A DNA stretch of 64,000 bases from Pseudomicrostroma phylloplanum. Taxonomy: Eukaryota > Basidiomycota > Exobasidiomycetes > Microstromatales. The stretch spans positions 62,001 to 126,000 of the forward strand of contig BCHS01000016.1 in NCBI GenBank assembly GCA_039545275.1, in the 5' to 3' direction. The stretch's first letter is position 1. Each line of letters opens with the position of its first letter. The notes beneath the pieces are model-generated. The model worked only from the letters and a program-made list of their open reading frames with translations, did not search any database and was not told the origin of the DNA. Below, piece by piece: positions 21,674-31,788 of the stretch. The translations under genes were made by a program, and so were the position numbers.

Positions 21674-23181
21674 ATGCTCTCTCTTAATGGCGTGCCTATA
21701 GGCTTCATCCCCCAGTACGGGATCACGACCACCCCCATGACGCAGATCAACTCGATGCTGAGGGACGCTGGTCTCCGTAAAGCAGCGACGTATGGCTATT
21801 ATGCACAGACGTATGCCGGCGAGAAGTGGGAAGCGCCACAATTCATGAATATTCTCGACGACATCAAAGCATCGGGTGCAGTGTTTGAGGCTGCGGTGAT
21901 GCCCGTCGAGTCGTGGCGAGGGTACAACGCGTCAGATAACTTTCAAGCCGTCGCCGTAGCAAAGGTGATGAAGAAGATTACTGACGAGGGTATCGATGTG
22001 CGACTGCGGTTAGTTCATCACCTTACCAGCCGCATGCTAGGGGAGATTTCAGCTGATCAAATCCACCCTGTCCCTCCCCTCTGGACCACAGCTTTGCACA
22101 CGAGGCCAACTACTATACTACGACCACGGCCAGAGAGTCCGGGGGCGCTTACTACGCTGGAGGTGAAGATGCCATGCAGAATTTCAAGATCGCCTTTAAG
22201 GAGGTCGCGCAAGCTTGTGCAAAGTACGCGCCGTCCGTCGAAATGGTGTATTCGCCCAACATGGCCAACTTGACCACCCTCAAGGCGTGGGCCCCCTCCA
22301 AGTCCTTGTACAAATACGTTGCCGTCGATTATTACCCGGAGAATGAATCGGATGCATCAGTCGAATCAGTGGGTATAGTTCTGCAGAGGGAAAGCAGCGC
22401 AATTGTCACCGCGCCTGCCATTCGGCACCTGCGTAAGCTCACATGAGAATATCCTCTGAAATCTTTGCCCATGGTTCCGACCAGTTCATTGCCAAGGTGA
22501 AACCTTTTCACGACTATTTCACTGCAGATTCCAGTCGCAAATTCATCATAGCTGAAAGTGGTCTGCACATCAATACAACAAAGCATGCGCGAATCAAATG
22601 GCTTGAGACCCTCACGAGCAAGGCCGTACAAAAAGCGCTCCCAAATCTCGTTAGCATCACCTGGTTCAATCTAAATTTGGAGTAAGTTCGCAAGACTGTA
22701 GCAAGTGTGACAACAGAAGTTCACGCCGCCCCCACCGTCTTGTTTCTCGATTTGCAGATCAGCGACAGGCGATGACTATGACTACCGCATCATGGACTGG
22801 CGGGCATCCAAGGCTTACAACGCTCCTCTCTTGTCCATGCTCAAAGGCGCCGAAGCCACTTCTTCCACATCGAAGTCTACATCGTCTAAAACGAAGACCG
22901 CTTCGTCCAAGACAACATCATCATCGTCGAAGAGGAAGACGGCTTCGTCCAAGGCGACATCTACATCGTCTAAAACGAAGACCGCTTCGTCCAAAGCGAA
23001 GGCGTGTAAGGCGACAACGACGCAGGCAACGTCTACCGAGACGACGCCAACTGAGACGCCATCGACTCAGACTGTGTCGACTCAGACGACGTCTGCTATG
23101 GCTGTCGCAAGCGAAATTGGACATCGTGGCAAGCGCGCCCACCGTGTCTTTCAGAACGCAATGAGGAAAATACTGGACTAG
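21674..23181 (+). CDS. GH26-like glycoside hydrolase with Ser/Thr/Lys repeat tail
   Basis: There are four exons (21674-22008, 22092-22368, 22485-22681, 22758-23181), each splice checked for phase, giving 410 residues. It is paralogous to the minus-strand gene at 19100-20364: IGFIPQYG, TYGYYAQTY, VRLRFAHEANYY (presumed acid/base Glu116), VAVDYYPEN, FIIAESGLHI (presumed nucleophile Glu228), SITWFN, and a shared DYDYRIMDWR-type end to the domain. After about residue 300 it differs from its partner: a Ser/Lys/Thr-rich repeat tail and a basic end replace the hydrophobic C-terminus. The splice R|FAHE restores the catalytic motif across intron 1. No signal peptide is visible at this start. Activity on mannan is inferred only. 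Confidence 0.8.
22876..22994 (+). repeat. 35-base direct repeats coding the Ser/Lys tail
   Basis: An identical 35-base unit occurs at 22876-22910 and 22960-22994, with partly similar sequence between them. In frame it encodes STSSKTKTASSK-type units in the tail of the second GH26-like protein. Such coding repeats often vary in copy number by slippage or unequal exchange. Confidence 0.8.
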
Positions 23182-25737
23182 ATATTTCCAGAGAGCCCAT
23201 CGTCCACGGATCGAGTGCCAGCGACCCGCAGAAGGACGAGTCACCGGCGGGCTCAAAAGTTTCCGGTCTGTTCCTCCTTCTTTTAGCACAATTGTAATTG
23301 TGGTCGCGAGCGAAGCCTCATGCGACCTTGTGAGGTGTTAGTCACCTCGGAAACGTTCCAGCAGCGTGAATGTTCTACTCACATGCGATCAATCAGATTC
23401 CAATAGCTGGCAGCTGCCAGCACTCGAACCTGACAAGGGTGCAGGCGCCAGCGTTTCGAACGAGTCTCTGGCTTGCCCCTCTGAATCGTGGAAGATGTAG
23501 GTACCTTGTCTTTGGTTGTGCCTTTTGTCATACAGCCCTTGCTGTCAGCTATCCAATACACCTTTGCTCTTCTACATTCTTCCGCATTTGCATCGGAGGA
23601 AGATCGCCAGGAGCTGTCCAGCTCGCAAGGGGTGGCTCACGAGACAGGAATTTACAAGGAAGTGCGAGATTGGTGCGGATCTGAAGACCTCTGATTGAAG
23701 GTATCTGGAAGGAGGGAAAGGCAGATCATCCCAAGCGTCTTGACCAGGCTGAAAGACATGAGAGACCATGCAGAGACTTCAGAGGGAAAGTTTGTCTATA
23801 CACAACCCAGAGAGCCAGCCAACTGTGAAATCTTTCGAGCAACCAGAGGTCGCTTGATGGATCCCACGTCATTCTGATGAGGCAAATCTGGAGAAGAATC
23901 TCCTTGTCTTCGAGCATGAGATATGAGTCACGCTCATTACTGGGCACTTCGTTGACTAGCCGCGGGCAGGTCGATTCACTCGCGCAATCGAGCAGCGACA
24001 AAGGTCATGTTCGAGGAGAGGTGGCGACAATTCACTCGATTTGGTATCCGGGCTAGCAATGTTGAAGCTGTATGTGTTGAGAGAGGTTGCATTATGGTGC
24101 CTGTACTGGCAGCTTCGCCAAGTCCACCTAGCAACCGTTCTCTAAGCTGCGAGTCCTGGAGTTGAGCCACAAGAACGTATGTACTGTACGCACCTGACGG
24201 ACCTGTCATGGCACGACTTTCACTTGCGAACGACTATCGGTGCACGTCAATCAGAATCACGCGAACCTTCGGTCCTTGGACCTAGTGTACATGAAGATGC
24301 AGTGCACGCAGGACCAAGCCTCATGACAAGGAGATGACGTTACGGGAGGGAAATGTACGATGGGAAAAGAGAAGAAGCATAGGAAGCAGATGAAGACTTC
24401 ACCAGGTGCAAGGGCTTACGGTCATCGTGAGGCCAAGGGTATTCTCGGGCGCACTCCGGTTGAGTTCCCTGAACCGGGAAAGATGCTGGCCAATGTCTCC
24501 TCGCCTCCCGTTCCCACCACCTGCTATTTTGCAGTCCCGATCTCTCGACTCGCTGCTGCACGGTCAGCAAATCTGCAGCAGTGATGCACCACTCCGCGGC
24601 AGTGCTATTGTTGGCTGAACTGTGCCGATTTTCCTTCCCTACCAATGACGATCCTGTGCTGCACGGTGCAACGTAGAGGCGACCTCGACGCGTAAGGGCG
24701 ACCGGGAGTCCCCTGCATGGGAACCGTCCCTCCTTCCGCGGTGACCCCAACAGGCAGCGATATGCAGTGGCTGAAACAAGCAAGCATGATGGGGTACGTC
24801 AATTTGGCAGCCTGACAGGGCTCTAATCAATGCGCTGCACGGTTCATGCAGTCCCCGACCTAGGGGAGTCATTGGCGCAACCCTCTATCTTGGGCAGCGG
24901 GGCTGTCCGGCTCTTTCCTGCTGAAAGATACAGATTGCAGAGGCATCTGACAGCCCCTGTCAGCGTGGCTGGCCGTGGCTGGCCTTCTGTTGACCGTATC
25001 ACGCTGATGCAGGAAGAGACGAGCTGAGGGCCCCTGCCCCTGTTTGAGCTCAGAAGCTCCGCCGAAAAGGCCATCCTAGTCCGTTGCCGGTGTCTCAGAT
25101 CCCCCTCACAGCTGCCGCCAGTGCTTTCCGCTGGTCATCTTCCCGTGGCGTTTCTCTGGCCGTGACGAGCGTCACACAGCGTGCCTGCGCATCCAGGAAT
25201 TGCTCACTGTTGGTCGCTGTCAGCCCCGTATCGGCATCTGCCCATTCAACTTGTCCCGGCTCTCGGTCGACAGTGACGGGCTTCCCTTGGACCGTCGGCC
25301 ACCCAAGAGCGGAGTGCAAGCTCCCTGCAGATCGAAGCCACGGCTAAAAGTCGCTTGCGCGCGCGCCCTCGCATTCTCGATCACGCCCTCCGGCGGGAGG
25401 CGCGGGACCCCCGGGCGGAGATGCCATCTCGCGATAGTCATGCATATCGGATGGGTGGTCGGTAAGCGTCGCGACTAGCACGCAGGGACGGGCCACATGC
25501 TTGTTCGCCCTCACGGTCTCTTTACTTACCATTCTACACCTTCACGCTGCCTCGTGTCCAACTTTGCCCCCAGCCGAGATCGAGGTGTCCGGACGCTCGA
25601 AGGAGAAAGCGAGCGCTCGATGGCATCCCACGCTATAACCAGGGTGTCGTGCCCTGGGTACCACCCAAATCGGCACTCCTCAGCTCTACATACTCTAAGA
25701 AAAAATCAACTTCTTCCATACCCGCCTCTCAGCACCC
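23182..25737. other. Gene-poor stretch
   Basis: In these 2.5 kb I find no frame with recognisable domains or convincing splice structure. Short frames on both strands look random. No terminal inverted repeats, reverse transcriptase or transposase motifs are visible. It may be long regulatory DNA of the forkhead gene or decayed sequence. Confidence 0.45.
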
Positions 25738-26340
25738 ATGAACTCATCCGAGTATTCCTTTCTGTTCGACCTCATACAGTCTGCGAGCCGTACAAGCGCG
25801 ACGGGCCCCTCCACCCTGACGACAACGGGACCCCAGACTCGCCAAGGAGTGCTGCATGAGCCATATGTGCGCAGTAACCGTCTTCGTAGACGTCGGCCAG
25901 TGGGAGGCTATGCCTCGCTGATCGCACAAGTCCTCCTCTCTGCGCCAAATTGTCGCCTGGTCTTACGTCAGATTTATCAAGGGCTCACTACCTTGGACTC
26001 GCTCGAATTCCCCCTCCGCGGACCGAATGCACAGAGCTGGAAAAACACCGTCAGGCACACCCTGAGCCGCTACCCTTGCTTTGTCAACGTTGCCGGGACC
26101 TGGACTATTGATTTTTCGGCCAACGTCAGTGGGCTATGCCTCGTTCAACACAACACCAACGCAGCCACAGAGCTCTCGGGAGACACCACTGGGCCGTTCC
26201 TCGTCTATTCCGACAAGAGCGCAATCAACCATGTGTCGGCGGACGTCGGTGCATCACCTCCGGTCCATCACTACCAGTATCACCATCACCATGACAACAC
26301 CAATACCGCCTACGAGTCAGCAGTGGCAGGCTGGGCGTAG
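25738..26340 (+). CDS. Small forkhead-domain protein
   Basis: This is a single-exon, 200-residue protein. Residues about 54-126 form a recognisable winged-helix forkhead domain: PVGGYASLIAQVLLSAP matches helix 1, LRQIYQGL matches helix 2, and SWKNTVRHTLSRYPCFV (100-116) matches recognition helix 3 with its RHxLS core. AGTWTID follows as the wing strand. The usual Lys-Pro-Pro-Tyr-Ser start of the domain is changed to RRPVGGYAS. The flanks are short and disordered, with a His-rich stretch (HHYQYHHHH) near the C-terminus. Forkhead proteins bind DNA and regulate transcription. It sits between the GH26-like pair and the GDP-mannose gene, so a pathway-specific regulator is possible. The gene could be a diverged or partly truncated copy, since the protein is short for the family. 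Confidence 0.7.
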   Translation: MNSSEYSFLFDLIQSASRTSATGPSTLTTTGPQTRQGVLHEPYVRSNRLRRRRPVGGYASLIAQVLLSAPNCRLVLRQIYQGLTTLDSLEFPLRGPNAQSWKNTVRHTLSRYPCFVNVAGTWTIDFSANVSGLCLVQHNTNAATELSGDTTGPFLVYSDKSAINHVSADVGASPPVHHYQYHHHHDNTNTAYESAVAGWA

Positions 26341-26934
26341 ATGCGGTTGTCGTCAGAAGAACCCTGTTGGAAGATGTCATCCACCTTCGTCACCGGAATT
26401 GTTACGGGCCTAGTGCCACTGGGGAGAGGCTGGAACCGGCGAGATGGCCAATCTCGAGGCAGTAAAGGTCTTGTCAGCTCTGAGAATTGTCACCAGCGAT
26501 TAGATTTGATCGAATGATTATACCCGTATCCTGAGTCAGTCATGCCCGGGACCATCGCCCTACGCATCGACCGTTTTCACAGTGTGTTGCTCTCATTCGC
26601 ATTCGTGGTGCAGTATGGCTACTCAACCCGTGTTGTCTGTGCGTTTCATAGACGGGTCAACAGCCTTGGGGGAAACTCACCCCAGCGTTCGTCATCATCA
26701 AACGCTTGCGCACGCTGATAACGAGGCAGGAGCGTCGTGTCTCACGACAGGGGCTACAGCAATGCAGACGGACAGGGTGACATAGGTATTTCTGCAAGAC
26801 TAGAGAGATCAACGTACGAATCAAGAAGGCCCAATGGGGCAGCGAAAGAGAAGAGAGACAGAGGGGAAGGCGACGGAGATCTATGAGACAGGGACTGAGC
26901 GGGCAATACGGGTCGCAGTCCGAGTACTCGCCCC
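26341..26934. other. Intergenic region, convergent forkhead / GDP-mannose genes
   Basis: This non-coding stretch lies between converging genes. Only shadow frames occur; no RNA gene or repeat is seen. Confidence 0.45.
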
Positions 26935-28415
26935 TCACTGAAGGTATGGGATTTCCTTCTTGCAGAGACCGACAATCTTCTTGATATCTTGAGACCTTGA
27001 GCTCAATGTGATAAGAAGGGCTTCCGGAGTATCTACGACTACGAGGTCTTCAATGCCCAGTGCGACGATGGGTCGGCCAGAGGAGGTCACGAAGAGCCCA
27101 CTTCCATCTTGAACGAATACCAACTTTGCGTCCCCCATGACCTTGACTTCTTTGACATCGGGCTGGAGTGTCTCGTTGTGTTGTTCATGAGGAGCGGCCA
27201 TCTCGCGCAAGGCGGCGTAGTCCCCTACGTCTTTCCATTCGAGTAGTGCCTTGACGACGAGCATACGACCTTGAGCCGCTGCGGGCTCAGCCACAGCATG
27301 GTCGATACTGATCTTGGGTAGATGAGGCCAGACGTTTGCGAGCACCTCCTGACGAGAGTCAGAGGACCAAGCTGCTGCGATGGTCTTCAGTCCGGACAGG
27401 AGCAGCGGACACGTTTCTTTGAGGAGATCCAACAGAATCGACGCTCGAGTAACGAACATGCCAGCGTTCCAGCAGTATTCGCCAGTAGCCAGGAGCTCTT
27501 TAGCTTCTTCTACCTGTGGCTTCTCCTTGAACCTCTGGACTCCATGTACGGGTGTGCGGGTGAGCCCAAAGCGAGTAAAGGTTTCTGCGTCGCTGTCAAT
27601 CTCTTCAGGCTTGCCTAGGTGGATGTAGCCAAAAGCGGTGGATGGCTCGTCTGGCTCAATGCCGATAGTAACAAGACCGTCGCTTTGTCGAGCAGCTGCT
27701 ACCGCACTGGCGACGGCAGAAGCAAACACGTTATCCCTAGTAGCGATGACATGGTCCGCTGCGAAACTTGCAATGATGGCGTTGGGGTCTCTCTGATGAA
27801 TGAGTAGCGCGGCCAAACCGATGGCAGCCATGCTTTCTTTCGGGCTGGGCTCAGCCACAATATTATGATCAGAGACGCCAGGTAGTTGTGCTTTTACTGC
27901 GTCGACGTGAGCGCGTCCAGTAACGATCATGACTTTCTCATGACCGCTCAGGGGTAGAAGGCGTTGGTATGTAGATTGAAGGAGACTGAGTCCGGTGCCC
28001 TCAAGGTCCAAGAGGAATTTCGGTCGCGCATCACGACTAAGAGGCCACAGACGTGTTCCTGAACCTCCTGCAGGGACGATGCTGTATACATCGATCATGG
28101 GCGTGATGGGCAAATTAGGGAGGGTAGAAGCCACACTCCCCATATCAAAGAGAATGTCATTCCGCTCTGCAGGCGGAGTATCCGGCGGCGTCAAAAGAGT
28201 CGTGCGTTGTTTGCCATTTTGCAGAATGGTCGACCTGGTGTGTTCCAGGAGCTGCGGGGGAGAGGAGACTTGCGCTCAGCTAAGATTACAACAAATGAGC
28301 AGGAGGTGATTGTAAGACTCACCTTTGATACACCAGTGAGGCAAGCTGAGCCTGCTTGGACATTGGCATGGTGCGAGGCTCCCAATGGCTGTACGATGTT
28401 AGGCAGTGTCGTCAT
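26935..28415 (-). CDS. Mannose-1-phosphate guanylyltransferase, bacterial ManC type
   Basis: There are two exons (28415-28323 and 28251-26935, phase 0), giving 469 residues. The enzyme makes GDP-mannose from mannose-1-phosphate and GTP. The nucleotidyltransferase domain starts near residue 83 (MIDVYSIV), and the pyrophosphorylase signature is VPAGGSGTRLWPLSR (90-104). FAADHVI, FGYIHLG, RFKEKP, WNAGMFV and SIDHAVAE follow. These match bacterial ManC / type II GDP-mannose pyrophosphorylases. The usual fungal Psa1/Mpg1 enzyme (about 360 residues, GGFGTRLRPLT motif, left-handed beta-helix) is different. The first 80 residues are unrelated low-complexity sequence and may be a eukaryotic addition. 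Its neighbours are acyltransferases and a GT2 mannosyltransferase, which would use GDP-mannose. Bacterial origin is plausible but not shown. Confidence 0.88.
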
Positions 28416-29814
28416 GTTGAGTAGGACTCGGTGCGCTCGGTGTGCTTCTGGGTAGTTCAGTGCGCTGGAAAGTATTCTGGAGTATGTGCTACGGCTCTAG
28501 AGTGGATCGACGAATTGTGAGCGGTCAAGGAAAAAAAGCCAGTGTACGATGCTCCGCAAAACTGTCCCTTCATATAAGCCCATGGTCACCGCCAAGGCTT
28601 CAGCGTGACGAGCGGGTGTAGGTCCGGGAAGCGCCTCGCCGGGACACGAACAGGACACACCCAGCTGGTCTGCAACGCATCAACAATGTTGCTTCTCGCT
28701 GAACCCAAAAGAGAATCAATGATCTTAGTCTTGATGCAAGGACGCCTCCCAAAGCATTCCATTCGCTCCTCTTCGAAAGCCCGACCGATGGAGGAGACAC
28801 GCTGAGCACCACAACAAACAAGTGAAAGCTGTGTGGGTAAGAAGACCCGGCCACCAAAGGAAGGAGAGCTTCGAGAGACCATGAAGACACTTTCCGCTGT
28901 CTCAGATTGTAAGCCTCCCCAAATTCATCAGCGCGTTTCGGTGTATAGCTTGCGAATTTGCGGTGGCACGATCTGTAAGGGGTGTGAATTGGGAAGGTGA
29001 TACACAGCGCCTTTCTGCGTGAAGGTCAGGTATTGCTACGCTACAATTGGCCGAGATAAGAAATCTTCGGTGGGAACTCAGTAAGGAAGGGGTCGTCAAG
29101 GGTTCTTCGGAGTCCGAAGGATGGGCTCCTAGTGACGATCTGTATAAGCGGAACACCTCATACGTGACACTGCGAAAGCTTCACTCCGGAGTGCCAACCC
29201 GTGGTTGCTTGCAGCTGGGAAAGGGTGAAGGCGCCTCCAGACATCAAAAGAGGGGGTACAGGCGCAGACGCAACCCTTGCATAGTCGAGACGGGATCTAG
29301 ACCAACCCTCACCATCGCGTCGGCAGGTAACAAACAGGTCAAGCCGGCGCTCGTGCCAGGGCATCATCTGAACTCCGACTTCCCTAGTTTGGTCACGTTC
29401 GACACCGTGAAATCTTTCTTGGAGCGTCCAGTGAGCAAACGGTCAGAGTCGGCATCAATCGGCGCTCAGTTTGCCCAAAGATATTGGATTTGAGCCGGTT
29501 GAGTCCGGCTGGAGGAGGAACGGAGGCGGAAGAGGCTATGTTAGTCGATAAGTCGCTGCTGTGATCGACGCGACCTTCCGAGGATGGCTTAGAGAAACCC
29601 ACAATCAAGTCGGAGCGATGCGCCATGCGTCATCTAGTCTAGGCAAGGATAGAAGTTGAGAAAACGCATGTGACATGAACATTACTGAGACACGGCAACC
29701 GGCGAGAGACATGGGAACCATACAATGACAGGAGCGAAGACAGCAAGGAGCGAAAGCTGTGCTTCAAATACCAGGTAACGAAAAGATGAGACGGTATAGA
29801 AAGCGCGAGAAAGT
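28416..29814. other. Intergenic region upstream of the GDP-mannose gene
   Basis: These 1.4 kb between two minus-strand genes contain only short frames on both strands without domain features. They presumably hold the promoter of the ManC-type gene and the 3' UTR of the acyltransferase. Confidence 0.45.
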
Positions 29815-31788
29815 CTACATCTTGACGTAAAGGGAGCGGAAAGACTGTCCAGGTTTGGACAGAAGACCAGAAGAGAAGGACTGCCAGGAAATGTGTTGCG
29901 CAGCGCTCTTCTCATCAGCTGAAGTGACCTCATCCATCGACTGCGAGGAGATTCCTTTCGCAATGGGCTTCGGTGTTGGTAGCAGAGCCCAGACGAACGC
30001 CTTGCCCATATATCTGGATGGGAGATCAATCAAGATCAGGAACACAATCGAGAGTGCCACTGTGACTGCGAAAGTGTACCCCCATGCACTGGATAGAGCA
30101 CCATGGGCTGAGCTTGCGACGTACTCTGCCGAGGGCGCATAGAACTTGGGGACGATTCCGAAGAAAGCCAAGGGACTTAGAATGACAAGACCAGGGGCTA
30201 GCCATCGACCGACCAAAGCAATAGGCTTGAAACCCAGAATCAAGCGCAAGGGAGCTGCTACCTCGGCAAGAAGGATCAACAGAAAGACGCTGATGATGTC
30301 TGAGAATCGGACCAATTCGAAGCCAGATGTGAGAGTGTTTGAGGCTGTACCAGTCAGGAGCTGGAGATGAGCGAGACCATCCGAGACGTTTTCTCGGATG
30401 ACTGGGATGAATGTGAACATGATGAACAGTCCCAGCAGAGCTAGCTGCGACAGCAAAGCAACCGTCATGTTCACGCAACCCATCTTGAAGGACTTTGACT
30501 GTCCCAGAAGCGCGATGCGCTCCAGGTACCCAGATGCGCTGAGATCAGCGAGGATGACACCCATCATGATTGGACTCAAGTATGAATATGTAGTCCAATT
30601 GAAGAAAGCGAGTAGCATCCAGATTGTGGTGCGGAAATTGGTCTTGAAGACATGAGAAAGAAGACCGGCACCTAGAGCGTAGAAGCTGCCTTGGAACAGC
30701 CAAGGAGCAGCGTAGAGTAGCGAGGCCTTCTGGCGGAGGTTCACGGACATGGAGTGCTCCACGAAAAGGGCAGTGGTTCGAGCTGCCCACTCTTGACTGC
30801 CTTTGGCGGCGCACCATTGAGGTTTGTTATCGTATCCTCCGATAAGAGCCGTAAAGCCGTCATTTAGAGGATATAGATCGTCCGTCAACAAACAGGTGCG
30901 GTACTGAATTGCACTGACCGCAATGACGGGCAAGAGAAATCGAAAGATGCGACGAAGCATAGTCTGGCCGAGTTGGAAGTAAGTGGCCGGCTTATTCGTC
31001 GCTCCACTTGCGCAAGAGGCCATTGGTTGTAGCCATGGAAGCACGAAGACGCGACCGAGTAGTGTCATGAACAAAATGATCCCCCAGTCGGATCGGAAGG
31101 GGTATAGAATACTCTCTGATCCTCTCCAGCCAACAGTGGCCGTGGTGATGACAGTCGAGGTCAATAGCGTGAGCGCGGCCACGAGTCGCAGGCCATCGAG
31201 AAATCGCAGCCGAGGGGATGTCTTGGTCTCAGGCTTGCTCCAGCTATGGAGGGTTCTGCGAAAGAAAGAAGCCTTTCGGACTTCGTCCTCGCCGTTGTGC
31301 AAGTTCGCGGGGTAGTCTCCTTCCAAAACTGGTATTCCGGACATTTGATTGGGAGTCTGCTGCCCTTCTGAGGAAGACTTCTCGAAAGTCTTCCAACCGC
31401 TGGCGGAAGTGTTGCCTCTTTCCATTGGAAAGGCCCGGTGGTCTGCGAGCTCGAAGTTGACCTTCGAAGCGCGGCTACGGCTGTCGTAAGTGTCTGACTT
31501 CTCCATATGGACGGCATGCTCAGCGGGATTCTTGATGTCGCCGCCAGAGTACAGAGAAATTTCATCGGGCGACTCGGGAGTAGGCCTCGTAACATGGACT
31601 GCCTCGGGTGGTGCGACCGTCAAGATAGTGTCCACGTTCCAGCTTTGCGAGGTATCGCTACGAGCCATAGGTTCCGGTCGAAACACCGAGAACGACCTGT
31701 CAGTCGAGCGAGAAGTTGCAGGCTCAGATGTGAGGCTTGACGAGTTGCTGCGCGCCTCCTCGTCGTTGGAGTGGTGAACGTTCTGCAT
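29815..31788 (-). CDS. Acyltransferase-3 family membrane protein
   Basis: This single-exon protein has 657 residues. The first 190 are Ser-rich and disordered. The rest is a polytopic membrane domain of about ten helices beginning with RFLDGLRLVAALTLL, the signature of acyltransferase-3 (OafA/NodX-like) enzymes that transfer acyl groups to sugars. GRVFVLPWL corresponds to the LSGR/LSGF region, and PQWCA is shared with the fusion protein at 33080 (PHWCA). The usual His shortly after the first LDG(L/I)RG segment is not seen here: the stretch reads TLLTSTVITTA, so activity may be altered. It is divergent to the fusion gene and shares about 1.3 kb of upstream DNA with it. Substrate is inferred as the mannose-containing product of the locus. 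Confidence 0.85.
   Translation of the reverse strand: MQNVHHSNDEEARSNSSSLTSEPATSRSTDRSFSVFRPEPMARSDTSQSWNVDTILTVAPPEAVHVTRPTPESPDEISLYSGGDIKNPAEHAVHMEKSDTYDSRSRASKVNFELADHRAFPMERGNTSASGWKTFEKSSSEGQQTPNQMSGIPVLEGDYPANLHNGEDEVRKASFFRRTLHSWSKPETKTSPRLRFLDGLRLVAALTLLTSTVITTATVGWRGSESILYPFRSDWGIILFMTLLGRVFVLPWLQPMASCASGATNKPATYFQLGQTMLRRIFRFLLPVIAVSAIQYRTCLLTDDLYPLNDGFTALIGGYDNKPQWCAAKGSQEWAARTTALFVEHSMSVNLRQKASLLYAAPWLFQGSFYALGAGLLSHVFKTNFRTTIWMLLAFFNWTTYSYLSPIMMGVILADLSASGYLERIALLGQSKSFKMGCVNMTVALLSQLALLGLFIMFTFIPVIRENVSDGLAHLQLLTGTASNTLTSGFELVRFSDIISVFLLILLAEVAAPLRLILGFKPIALVGRWLAPGLVILSPLAFFGIVPKFYAPSAEYVASSAHGALSSAWGYTFAVTVALSIVFLILIDLPSRYMGKAFVWALLPTPKPIAKGISSQSMDEVTSADEKSAAQHISWQSFSSGLLSKPGQSFRSLYVKM

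Noticed and set aside
29047..29493. 148-residue plus-strand frame upstream of the GDP-mannose gene
   Set aside because: There is no domain, repeat or signal feature; it is probably a chance frame in the promoter region.
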